In this document: piece after piece, positions 54,989 through 63,315 of the stretch | How the letters are laid out: every line of letters starts with the position of its first letter | Numbering within the stretch: the stretch's first letter is position 1 | NCBI RefSeq assembly: GCF_040931995.1 | Contig: NZ_CP162412.1 | Span: 1,612,001-1,676,000, forward strand | From: Pelagovum sp. HNIBRBA483 | GTDB taxonomy: Bacteria; Pseudomonadota; Alphaproteobacteria; Rhodobacterales; Rhodobacteraceae | Length of the DNA stretch: 64,000 bases | Reading direction: 5' to 3' | The notes under the pieces: model-generated | Told to the model about the DNA's origin: nothing | The model's input: the letters and a program-made list of their open reading frames with translations, nothing else | The model's database searches: none | Position numbers and translations under genes: made by a program

Positions 54989-55701
54989 GCTACATGCTGT
55001 TTCGCAACAATGCCTATCAACGCGATGCCAAGGGCATGGTTCTGGCGCTGACGGGGGAAGGTGGGATCATCCTCGACCAGACGATTTTTTACCCCACCAG
55101 CGGCGGACAGCCGGGTGATAGCGGGCGGCTGGAATGGGACGGCGGCGCGATAGAGATTGCCACGACGGTGAAGGGCGACGGCGCGGACATCATTCTGGTG
55201 CCTGCGGAGCCTGCACCGTTGCCGCCAGTTGGCACGGAAGTCAGCCAAGAGCTGGATTGGGAGCGGCGGCACCGGCACATGCGGGTGCATACAGCGCTAC
55301 ATCTGCTCTCGGTCGTGATCCCGCTGCCGGTGACGGGTGGGTCTATTGGGGCGGACAAAGGGCGGCTCGATTTCGACATGCCGGAAGCGCCAGAGGACAA
55401 GGACGCGCTGACGGAAACCCTCAACAAGATCATCGGGCGCGATTTGTCTATCACCGAGGAATGGATCACCGACGAGGAGTTGGACGCCAATCCGGGGTTG
55501 GTGAAAACCATGTCGGTGCAGCCGCCGCGCGGCAGCGGGCGCATTCGGTTGGTACGGATCGGGACCGAGAGCGAAACGGTGGACCTACAGCCCTGTGGTG
55601 GCACACATGTGGCGCGCACGAGCGAGATCGGGCGGGTGCGGATCGGCAAGGTCGAGAAGAAGGGCAAACAGAACCGGCGGGTCTATCTGCACCTCGAGTG
55701 A
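54985..55701 (+). CDS. Alanyl-tRNA editing protein (AlaX-like)
   Basis: A 238-residue stand-alone editing domain that hydrolyses Ser- or Gly-charged tRNA-Ala in trans. Zinc ligands: HTALHLL (HxxxH) and CGGTH (CxxxH). Start is GTG 54985, which overlaps the mscS stop and follows GGAGG; ATG 54994 is the alternative. Last gene of the trgA-trgB-cysK-mscS-alaX run. Confidence 0.9.
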   Translation: MSYMLFRNNAYQRDAKGMVLALTGEGGIILDQTIFYPTSGGQPGDSGRLEWDGGAIEIATTVKGDGADIILVPAEPAPLPPVGTEVSQELDWERRHRHMRVHTALHLLSVVIPLPVTGGSIGADKGRLDFDMPEAPEDKDALTETLNKIIGRDLSITEEWITDEELDANPGLVKTMSVQPPRGSGRIRLVRIGTESETVDLQPCGGTHVARTSEIGRVRIGKVEKKGKQNRRVYLHLE

Positions 55702-55704
55702 GGG

Positions 55705-56154
55705 TCAGGCGCTGGCGGCGTCGCGCGCTTGGGCCAATGCATCCAGCGTGGCGTCGAAAGCCAGCAGAATCGAAGCGTGGCGGTTCTTGTAATCGCGGGC
55801 CGGTTCGAGCACTTCCAGCCCGTCAAAGGGCGCGGCGGGCGCGGGGCCGTTTTCCTTCAGCATGGCGAAAAGTTCATCGCGGCCTTTTTGGACCTCGGCC
55901 TCGGTGCGGCCAATGATATTGGAACCAATGACGGACGCGGCGGCCTGACCGAGCGCGCAGGCTTTGACGTCCTGACCGAAATCGATGATCACGCCGTCGT
56001 TGACCTGAATATCAACGGTGACGTTCGACCCGCAGAGCGGCGCGCGCTTTTTGGCGCTGGCGGTTGGCGCGGTCAGACGCGCGGTATGCGGGATCTCGGT
56101 GGTGAGTGCGAGGATCCGTGCGGAATAAAGCTTGATCAGGTCGGTATCTGACAT
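55705..56154 (-). CDS. IscU/NifU-like iron-sulfur scaffold protein
   Basis: A 149-residue U-type scaffold: Cys in PLCGSNVTVDI and in KACALGQAAAS correspond to the first two cluster ligands; the third conserved Cys of IscU is not evident near the C-terminus. It may act as a sulfur or cluster carrier. ATG 56154 has AGAGG six bases upstream. Convergent with the AlaX gene (three bases apart) and divergent from hisI. Confidence 0.8.
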   Translation of the reverse strand: MSDTDLIKLYSARILALTTEIPHTARLTAPTASAKKRAPLCGSNVTVDIQVNDGVIIDFGQDVKACALGQAAASVIGSNIIGRTEAEVQKGRDELFAMLKENGPAPAAPFDGLEVLEPARDYKNRHASILLAFDATLDALAQARDAASA

Positions 56155-56220
56155 GTTGGCCTCTTGCCTGTGACCTGACATAGATAGGCAGGAATGCCGG
56201 TAATTCAAAAGGAAAATCTG

Positions 56221-56580
56221 ATGACCTTCGCCCCCGATACCCTGCGCTACAATGACGCCGGACTGATCCCCGCAATCGCGCAGGATGCCGAAAGCGGAGA
56301 GGTATTGATGATGGCGTGGATGAATGCCGAGGCCGTGGCAAAGACGCTGGAGACAGGCCGCGTGACCTATTGGTCCCGCTCACGGCAGGCATTTTGGGTG
56401 AAGGGGGAAAGCTCGGGCCATGTGCAGGAGCTGATTGACTTCCGCGTGGATTGCGACAGGGACTGCCTACTGGTGATGGTGCGCCAGACCGGCCCCGCCT
56501 GCCACACCAACCGGCGCAGCTGCTTCTATACCGCCGTGCGCGAGGGCGCAGAGGTGGAGCTGATGGCGCCGGAGGGGTGA
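56221..56580 (+). CDS. hisI: Phosphoribosyl-AMP cyclohydrolase
   Basis: Third step of histidine synthesis. 119 residues; only the HisI domain, with no HisE fusion. Metal-binding cysteines in CDRDCLLVMV, ACHTNRRSCFY. YWSRSRQAFWVKGESSGH is the substrate region. ATG 56221 has AAAGGAAA eight bases upstream; an earlier in-frame Met at 56194 has none. Not beside other his genes. Confidence 0.95.
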   Translation: MTFAPDTLRYNDAGLIPAIAQDAESGEVLMMAWMNAEAVAKTLETGRVTYWSRSRQAFWVKGESSGHVQELIDFRVDCDRDCLLVMVRQTGPACHTNRRSCFYTAVREGAEVELMAPEG

Positions 56581-56597
56581 CGAGACTGAAGCATAAT

Positions 56598-56626
56598 AAA
56601 AAAGCCGGCCACTGGGGCCGGCTTTT
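56598..56626. terminator. Bidirectional terminator between hisI and the ABC operon
   Basis: GCCGGCC (56604-56610) pairs with GGCCGGC (56615-56621). T-runs lie on both strands (CTTTT after it on plus, TTTTTT on minus), serving the two convergent transcripts. Confidence 0.92.
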
Positions 56627-56644
56627 GTGATTTTGGGCGGAGGA

Positions 56645-58729
56645 TTATTCCGCCGCAATTTTGATAACGGGTTCCATAGAGTCGAGTTCCTCCTGCGAGA
56701 GGTGGCATTTGACCTGATGGCCGTCTGCCAATGTGCGCATGGGCGGCACTTCCTTTTCACAAAGGCCACCGCCGACCTTATCCTTCCAGCGGCAGCGCGT
56801 TTGGAAGGGGCAGCCCGGGGGCGGGTTCATCGCGGAGGGGATGTCGCCTTCGAGGACGATGTGCTTCTTTTGGACCTTGGTATCAGCGATGGGAACTGCC
56901 GATAGCAGCGCCTCGGTATAGGGGTGGTAGGGAGGCGAGAAGACCTGATCGGTCGTACCAAGTTCCACCACATGGCCGAGATACATCACCATCACGCGAT
57001 CGGAGAGGTAACGGACGATGGAAAGATCGTGGCTGATGAAGAGGAGAGTTGTCTTCTCTTCGCGCTGGATCTCCATCAGGAGGTCTGTCACCGCTGCCTG
57101 AACGGAAACGTCGAGCGCGGAGACGGGCTCGTCCGCGACCACGATCTTGGCGCCGCCGGCGAAGGCGCGGGCGATGCCGACGCGCTGTTTCTGCCCGCCC
57201 GAAAGCTGGCGCGGCATACGATCCGCGAAGGCGCGGGGCAGCTTGACCAGATCGAGTAGGGTGAGCATTTTTTCGCGGCGCTCGGCGTCGTTCTTGCCGA
57301 TGCCGAAGATCTCCAACGCGCGGATGATCTGGCGGCCAACGGTCATGGACGGATTGAGCGTATCGAACGGGTTCTGGAAGACCATCTGCACATCGGCGAC
57401 CGTGCGGGTGTCGCGCCGTTCGATGGGGATATCCTGAATTTCGCGGTTATCAAGGATGATCTTTCCGTCGGTCGCGGTTTCGAGGCCCATCAGCACCTTC
57501 GCGAAGGTGGATTTGCCGCAGCCCGATTCCCCCACGATGGCGAGGGTTTCAGATTCACGAGCCTCGAAAGAGAGCGTTTCGTTGGCTTTGACGACCTTTT
57601 TGTTGCCGCCACCGAAGAGGGCATTGGCGGCGACCTCGTAGTATTTCTTGAGGTTGTCCATCTTCAGGACCACGTCGCCAATCTCGCCTTTGGTTTTTTG
57701 CTCCATCAGCTCAAGCGGGGCTTGCCAGTCGATTTCCTTGAACTTCAGACAGCGGGTTTGGTGGCGGTCATCACCTTCGACCTCGACCATAGCGATATCG
57801 CCCGCATCGCAGCGGCCCGCTTCGAAATAATCGCAGCGGGGGCCGAAGTTACAGCCGCGTGGGCGTTCATGCGGTAGCGGGAAGTTGCCCGGAATGGCCT
57901 TGAGCGGGCGGGCGTTTTTGTCGGCGCCCGGAAGCGGGATCGAGCGGAACAGCGCCTGCGTGTAGGGGTGCTGCATCTTGTCGAACACGTCTTCGATGGA
58001 GCCGCGCTCGACGGCCTCGCCGGAATACATCACGCAGATACGGTCGCAGGTTTCGAGCACCAAACCGAGGTTGTGCGATATGAACAGCATGGAAGTGCCG
58101 TATTTCTTGCCCAAGTCCTTGACCAGTTCGACCACGGCGGCCTCGACCGTTACGTCGAGCGCGGTGGTCGGCTCGTCGAGGATCAGGAGCGATGGCTTGG
58201 ACATCAGCGCCATAGCTATGACGATACGCTGCTGTTGACCGCCCGATAGCTGGTGCGGGTAGCTTTTCAGCATCCGTTCAGGGTCCGGCAGCTTCACGTC
58301 GCCAACCACTTCGAGGGCGCGTTTGTAGGCCTCCTCTTCGGAGATGCCTTCGTGGATCATCGGCACTTCCATCAACTGGCGACCGATTTTCATCGCCGGA
58401 TTGAGGGAGGCCATCGGCTCCTGATAGATCATGGCGATTTCGGAGCCGCGAATATCGCGCAGCTCTTCTTGCGTCATGGTATTCAGGTCGCGGCCCTTGA
58501 ACTTGATCGAACCGCCGACGATGCGGCCGTTGACGCCCAAATCCTGCATCACGCCGAGCGCGACGGTGGATTTACCGCAGCCGGATTCGCCCACGAGGCC
58601 CAAGGCCTCGCCGGGCATGATCTTGGCGGAGAAATCCATCACCGCCGGAATTTCCCTCAAACGTGTGAAGAAGGAGATGGACAGCTGGTCGATGTCGAGG
58701 ATCGGGCCGTCATAATCCGATTTCTGCAT
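56645..58729 (-). CDS. Oligopeptide/nickel-type ABC transporter ATPase, two fused ATPase domains
   Basis: A 694-residue fusion of DppD-like and DppF-like ATPases. First half: Walker A GESGCGKST near 52-60, signature LSGGQQQR, Walker B LLILDEPT, and the oligopeptide C-terminal Cys region (CNFGPRC...C). Second half: GESGCGKST near 400, LSGGQKQR, then VADEPVSALD, and CPFQTRC. Energises the importer encoded upstream. Shine-Dalgarno GGAGAGAG; 10 bases after the permease gene. Confidence 0.93.
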   Translation of the reverse strand: MQKSDYDGPILDIDQLSISFFTRLREIPAVMDFSAKIMPGEALGLVGESGCGKSTVALGVMQDLGVNGRIVGGSIKFKGRDLNTMTQEELRDIRGSEIAMIYQEPMASLNPAMKIGRQLMEVPMIHEGISEEEAYKRALEVVGDVKLPDPERMLKSYPHQLSGGQQQRIVIAMALMSKPSLLILDEPTTALDVTVEAAVVELVKDLGKKYGTSMLFISHNLGLVLETCDRICVMYSGEAVERGSIEDVFDKMQHPYTQALFRSIPLPGADKNARPLKAIPGNFPLPHERPRGCNFGPRCDYFEAGRCDAGDIAMVEVEGDDRHQTRCLKFKEIDWQAPLELMEQKTKGEIGDVVLKMDNLKKYYEVAANALFGGGNKKVVKANETLSFEARESETLAIVGESGCGKSTFAKVLMGLETATDGKIILDNREIQDIPIERRDTRTVADVQMVFQNPFDTLNPSMTVGRQIIRALEIFGIGKNDAERREKMLTLLDLVKLPRAFADRMPRQLSGGQKQRVGIARAFAGGAKIVVADEPVSALDVSVQAAVTDLLMEIQREEKTTLLFISHDLSIVRYLSDRVMVMYLGHVVELGTTDQVFSPPYHPYTEALLSAVPIADTKVQKKHIVLEGDIPSAMNPPPGCPFQTRCRWKDKVGGGLCEKEVPPMRTLADGHQVKCHLSQEELDSMEPVIKIAAE

Positions 58730-58739
58730 GTCTCTCTCC

Positions 58740-60194
58740 TTAGTCCTTCAGGCTTTCTTCGCGCAGGCCGTCGGCCAGCAGGTTCAGACCGAGCACGAGG
58801 CTGAGAAGCGCAAGCGCGGGCGGCAGAACGGGATGGATGTAGATCTGGAGCAGGCGGCGACCTTCGTTGATGGTCGACCCCCAGTCGGGGCTTTCGGGCG
58901 GGAGGCCCAGACCGAAGAAGCCCAAAGTCCCCAGAAGGATGGTGGTGTAGCCGATGCGCAGACAGAAATCGACGATCAGCGGGCCGCGCGCGTTGGGAAG
59001 GATTTCCCACAGCATGATATACCACGGGCCTTCGCCACGGGTTTGGGCAGCGGCAACGTAATCGCGGGTCTTGATGTCCATCGCGAGGCCACGGACGATC
59101 CTGAACACGGTGGGCGAGTTCACGAACACCACCGAGACGAACACCACGAGGATACCGCCCGGAACGTTGAAGAGATCAAGCCCTGCGGGCAGGAAGTTCA
59201 TCACCGTGGCGGGTTGCGAGATCAGTGACAGGTAGAGCCAGACCATGACCACGAGCGCTATGCCAAGCATGATGTTGCGTTTCTGTGGCTGAGTGTGGAA
59301 GCGGCTGTTGATCAAAACCGTCACGAAGATGATCGGGAACAGGAACAGGGCAGCGGCCATGAAGCTGGGCAGACCTGTCTGGGTCATCTCCGGCGTGACG
59401 AGCAGGTAGAACAGCAAGATCACGGGGAAGGCGAGGATCAGGTTGGCGAGGAAGGACAGGAAAGTGTCCAGCTTGCCGCCGTAGTAGCCAGCGGGCAGGC
59501 CCAGCGTGATGCCAACCATGAAGGCGAACATCGTTGCCAGCGGCGCGATCCGCACCACCACCCACGAGCCGTGGATCATCCGGCTGAAGTTATCCCTCGC
59601 GAGGTTATCGCCGCCGAGCAGGTAATGCGGCCAGAGGCCTTCGTCCTCAGCGCCGCGAATGTAGGTGCCGGGGACTTTGTTCTTCATCACCGCTTCTTGT
59701 GCCAGCGGATCATGCGTGGCGATCAGGTCGAACACGCCGGCAAAGACGGCGGTGAACACCCAGAACATGACAAGCGCGAAGCCGATCATGCCGACGGTGC
59801 TGTCAAACAGCTTACCATAGAGGCCGAGGCGGCGCTTGTAGGTGATCGACAGGGCGAAGGTCACGACCAATGCGACCCAAACCGGCAGGAATTGTTTTGC
59901 CATCGCACCGATGATGCCTGCCGCGCCGTAGGGCATGACGACACCGCCGATGATATAGGCGGAGAGGACTGCGACCGTGCCGAGAAATGACCAGTTGGTC
60001 ACTTTCGACACAAGGCCATAGGCGCCGCCACGGGCGATGAGGCTGCCGTCGGGGTTGGATTGCAGGGTCGGTGCCTCGATGAACAGCGACATGATGATTT
60101 GCACCACGATGCTGATGGCGAGGATGGTGACCAGAACGAAGAGGATCGGGTCAAGTATGGTTCCAAGGGAACCGGTCCAAGTCAGATTATCCAT
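58740..60194 (-). CDS. Oligopeptide-type ABC permease, DppC-like, enlarged
   Basis: Inner-membrane permease of 484 residues, much longer than the usual 280-310 for DppC. The N-terminal ~140 residues add about four membrane helices, and a further ~75-residue hydrophobic insertion sits inside the core before VNSPTVFRIVRGLAMD. The EAA loop reads DYVAAAQTRGEGPWYIMLWEILPN split over the coupling helix, and the end GLGLPPESPDWGSTINEGR is typical. AAGGAG eight bases before ATG 60194. Confidence 0.9.
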   Translation of the reverse strand: MDNLTWTGSLGTILDPILFVLVTILAISIVVQIIMSLFIEAPTLQSNPDGSLIARGGAYGLVSKVTNWSFLGTVAVLSAYIIGGVVMPYGAAGIIGAMAKQFLPVWVALVVTFALSITYKRRLGLYGKLFDSTVGMIGFALVMFWVFTAVFAGVFDLIATHDPLAQEAVMKNKVPGTYIRGAEDEGLWPHYLLGGDNLARDNFSRMIHGSWVVVRIAPLATMFAFMVGITLGLPAGYYGGKLDTFLSFLANLILAFPVILLFYLLVTPEMTQTGLPSFMAAALFLFPIIFVTVLINSRFHTQPQKRNIMLGIALVVMVWLYLSLISQPATVMNFLPAGLDLFNVPGGILVVFVSVVFVNSPTVFRIVRGLAMDIKTRDYVAAAQTRGEGPWYIMLWEILPNARGPLIVDFCLRIGYTTILLGTLGFFGLGLPPESPDWGSTINEGRRLLQIYIHPVLPPALALLSLVLGLNLLADGLREESLKD

Positions 60195-60206
60195 AATCTC
60201 GGCTCC

Positions 60207-61253
60207 TTAGGAAATGCGAATGCGCGGGTTGAGGAAAACGTAGCCGATATCGGAGATCAGCTGCGTAAACAGAACCACGAAGACCGACACCACCGAGACG
60301 CCGAGCAAGAGCTCGATGTCGTTATTGCCGGCAGCCTGCACTAGCGTCCAGCCGAAGCCCTTGTAGTTGAAGAGCGTCTCGACGATGACGACGCCGTTCA
60401 GGAGCCACGGGAACTGCAACATGATGACGGTGAACGGGGCGATCAGCGCGTTGCGCAACGCGTGGCGCATCACGATATTGCGGAAGCTCACGCCCTTGAG
60501 GCGCGCGGTGCGGATGTATTGCGCGGTCATCACCTCGGTCATCGACGCGCGTGTCATACGGGCGATGTAGCCCATGCCGTAGAGCGCGATCGTCATCACC
60601 GGCAGGGTGAAGTTGACGAACGTAATGTCATCGGTGGCGCTGGTAGCGGAGCCGTTGAACCATTTGAGGCCAACAGCAGAAGAGGTGAAAATCGCGATGA
60701 ATACAACGCCGGAGACATATTCTGGCGTGGCGGTGGTGAGGATCGACACGGTGGAGAGGGAGCGGTCAAGCTTGGACCCTTCGCGCATACCCGCCAGAAC
60801 GCCGATGATCAGCGCACCGGGCACCATGACGAGCATCACATAGAGCATCAGCCATGCGGTGAGGCCAAGGCGCTGGGTCACAATCTCCCACACACCGTCC
60901 TTGAACACGGTGGAGAAGCCCCAATAGCCCTGCAAGACACCGCAGAAGCGGTCTGAATCTTCGGCAGTTCCGTCGCTTGGGATACAGCGGCCGCGGACTT
61001 TGCCTTCTTCATCTTCGATCACATAGCCGGGGAGAACGCCGAGCCATTCGCCGTATTTAACAAATACATTGCGATTGTAGCCACGATTCTCGAGCCACGA
61101 GACAACCTGCTCGTCGCTCATCCGCATGCTTGCTTCGGTTTTTGCGAGTTTTTCGAGGTTCGGTTGGAGGTTCGTGAGAAAGAACACCACGAATGTGAGG
61201 CAAAGCGCCGTGAGGAGCATAACCCCTAACCGGCGAATGATGAAAAGTCCCAT
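60207..61253 (-). CDS. Oligopeptide-type ABC permease, DppB-like
   Basis: A 348-residue permease starting GLFIIRRLGVMLLTALCLTF. The coupling loop has YIRTARLKGVSFRNIVMRHA, and the end has FNYKGFGWTLVQAAGNND. A longer periplasmic loop (about 40-110) holds charged sequence and two Cys. ATG 61253 follows AGGGGCG; the extension to 61328 would cross the upstream terminator. Confidence 0.92.
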   Translation of the reverse strand: MGLFIIRRLGVMLLTALCLTFVVFFLTNLQPNLEKLAKTEASMRMSDEQVVSWLENRGYNRNVFVKYGEWLGVLPGYVIEDEEGKVRGRCIPSDGTAEDSDRFCGVLQGYWGFSTVFKDGVWEIVTQRLGLTAWLMLYVMLVMVPGALIIGVLAGMREGSKLDRSLSTVSILTTATPEYVSGVVFIAIFTSSAVGLKWFNGSATSATDDITFVNFTLPVMTIALYGMGYIARMTRASMTEVMTAQYIRTARLKGVSFRNIVMRHALRNALIAPFTVIMLQFPWLLNGVVIVETLFNYKGFGWTLVQAAGNNDIELLLGVSVVSVFVVLFTQLISDIGYVFLNPRIRIS

Positions 61254-61326
61254 GGACGCCCCTGTCAGTTCTGTTTGCAGTGGCGCTGGCCGCCACTTTT
61301 TCATTTGCAAGTTGAGTGCGCGACTC

Positions 61327-61353
61327 AAAAAAGGCCGCCCCCGAGGGGACGGC
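61327..61353 (-). terminator. Intra-operon terminator after the binding-protein gene
   Basis: Minus strand: GGCCGTCCCC, loop TCG, GGGGCGGCC, then TTTTTT, 18 bases after the binding-protein stop and before the permease. It likely lets the binding protein be made in excess of the membrane parts. Confidence 0.88.
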
Positions 61354-61370
61354 CCATGTTCACTGAGAGA

Positions 61371-63035
61371 TTAGGCCGAATAGCCGATCTTGTGTACGTG
61401 AATTTCGAATGCCGGATGCATATCGGCGCCGAACATACCCGGACGATAGTGACGATAGAGCGAACGCCAGTAGGACTGGATGATCACTGCATCGTTCTGG
61501 AAGATCGTCTCGATCTCGCGCATCACTTCGCGGCGTGTATCCGCATCCGCGATGGAGAATGCCTTGTCCAGAAGGGCATCGAACTCGGGGTTCGCGTAGC
61601 CAGCTTCGTTCCACGGCACGCCGGACTTATAAGCCAGAGCGAGAACCTGAACGCCGAGTGGGCGGTGGTTCCACTCCGTCGCGGAGAACGGGTACTTGGC
61701 CCAGTCGTTCCAGAAGGTGGAGCCGGGCAGAACTGTCCGCTTGATGTTGATGCCAGCATCACGCACCTGCGCTGCAACTGCATCGCCGGTGTTCTTGTTG
61801 AAGCCGTCATCGAGCGTGATCAGTTCGAACTCGTAATCCGCCATGCCCGCTTCGGCCATCAGGGCCGCAGCGCCATCGGGGTCATACTTCGGACGACCGA
61901 TATCGGCATATTCGGGGTGAACAGGGGCGACGTGGTGGTTGTCGGCCTGAACGCCGCGGCCGTTGTAGCCCAGTTCGAGAACGACGCTGTTATCAACCGA
62001 CTGGCTGATTGCCTGACGGACGCGGTGATCTGCGTAGATCGCCTTGCCGTCAACTTCGGTCTGCTGGTTGAAGCGAACAACGACGGTCGCGCCGGTGACA
62101 ACTTCGGACTTTTCCCAGCCGATGGCGTCTGCGATGTCGATGAACTCGTTGACGTTCTGGTAGAGCAGATCAACTTCATCGGATTCGATGGCTGCGAGCC
62201 AGGAAGACGGGTCGGTGCCGTAGTCGATGAACTCGATGCTATCGACATAAGCGCCGTTGTAGCCGTCTACGCTGTTGCCCCAGTACTCGTGATCAGCATT
62301 TTTGACCAACGTGCCTTTGACGCCCACTTCCATCTCGGTCGGAAGATAGGCACCCGTGCCAACCGGCGTCGACATAATGTCGTCGAGGTTGGTGCTGGGG
62401 TGGATAACGGCCGCCGGATAGTCAGCCATGCCGGGGATGATGGTGATGTCTGGGTTGGGCAGGTTCAGCGTAACGCTGTGGCTGCCGGTGACTTCGATCG
62501 CGCCGTCGCGGGCAACGCCGGTATCGGGGTCGATCAGCGAGCCCATGCGGGTGGCCATCGAGTTACCTTCAACGCCGCTGTCACACCAGTAGTTGATCAG
62601 CCATGCGATGTGCTCGGCGTTCAGTTCTTCGCCGTTGTTCCACATCACGCCCTGACGGACGTTGAGAACATACTGGGTGGCGTCGTCGTTAACATCCCAG
62701 CTTTCGAGAAGCATCGGGCGGACGGAACCGTCGGTCTGTGTTTCGACGAGATATTCAAGCCAGCCGCGGCAGAAGTTGGAGATCTGGGTCCAGTCCCAAG
62801 TGCGCGGATCTTTCAGCGGGCGCACTTCCTGCTGGATGCGCAGAACGCCGCCCATCTGGGCGTGTGCCGCCGCCTGCACCGGCGCTTCGAGGCCGAGCAG
62901 ACCATATGCAGCGGCCGTCGTCACACCGAGTGCGGTGGTACGGGTGAGGAATTCACGGCGGCTGAGTTCTCCGCGCTTGACCTCGTCTGCATACATATAA
63001 GCCGCGTGGTGCAGCTTCTTGGTTTCGTGCGTCAT
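61371..63035 (-). CDS. ABC transporter substrate-binding protein, peptide/nickel family, Tat-exported
   Basis: A 554-residue SBP_bac_5-family periplasmic receptor. The N-terminus carries a twin-arginine signal (SRREFLTRTTALGVTTAAA, with Arg-Arg near residue 25) preceded by a longer than usual charged region. The mature part has the class features VRPMLLESWDVNDDATQY and VRQGVMWNNGEELNAEH. Ligand unknown; peptides, opines or other nitrogen compounds are possible. ATG 63035 with AGGGAG upstream. First gene of the four-gene importer operon. Confidence 0.92.
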   Translation of the reverse strand: MTHETKKLHHAAYMYADEVKRGELSRREFLTRTTALGVTTAAAYGLLGLEAPVQAAAHAQMGGVLRIQQEVRPLKDPRTWDWTQISNFCRGWLEYLVETQTDGSVRPMLLESWDVNDDATQYVLNVRQGVMWNNGEELNAEHIAWLINYWCDSGVEGNSMATRMGSLIDPDTGVARDGAIEVTGSHSVTLNLPNPDITIIPGMADYPAAVIHPSTNLDDIMSTPVGTGAYLPTEMEVGVKGTLVKNADHEYWGNSVDGYNGAYVDSIEFIDYGTDPSSWLAAIESDEVDLLYQNVNEFIDIADAIGWEKSEVVTGATVVVRFNQQTEVDGKAIYADHRVRQAISQSVDNSVVLELGYNGRGVQADNHHVAPVHPEYADIGRPKYDPDGAAALMAEAGMADYEFELITLDDGFNKNTGDAVAAQVRDAGINIKRTVLPGSTFWNDWAKYPFSATEWNHRPLGVQVLALAYKSGVPWNEAGYANPEFDALLDKAFSIADADTRREVMREIETIFQNDAVIIQSYWRSLYRHYRPGMFGADMHPAFEIHVHKIGYSA

Positions 63036-63315
63036 ATTTATCTCCCTGTGACACATCATTCGTTTAGGGCCGGAAATCCAGTTCGCAATCCTCAAGAGAA
63101 ACCGCGCAGAACTCCCCACTCGTGCCCATTGCGCATCTTTTTTAAACTGGCGTCAATGATTGCTTTCGTCATATTGCGCACCAAAAGCGACGGCACCCTA
63201 GCAAAATAACGACATTCTGCATCTTAAAATTTCTGTGTTCCTACAGATTATCCGCAGCACTTTCAGCGGAATTGAAATAATATACGGCAGGATTGAATTT
63301 TTTACCCGCGAGAGG
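63036..63315 (-). other. Intergenic region ahead of the importer operon
   Basis: 280 bases between the AraC-type gene and the binding-protein gene, noticeably AT-rich between about 63200 and 63310. It must hold the importer promoter unless transcription runs through from the regulator; I could not settle on one promoter. Confidence 0.4.

Noticed and set aside
61275-63209. Plus-strand open frame of 644 codons
   Set aside because: It is antisense to the complete binding-protein gene, has no family resemblance, and follows the codon-position pattern of the G+C-rich gene on the other strand.
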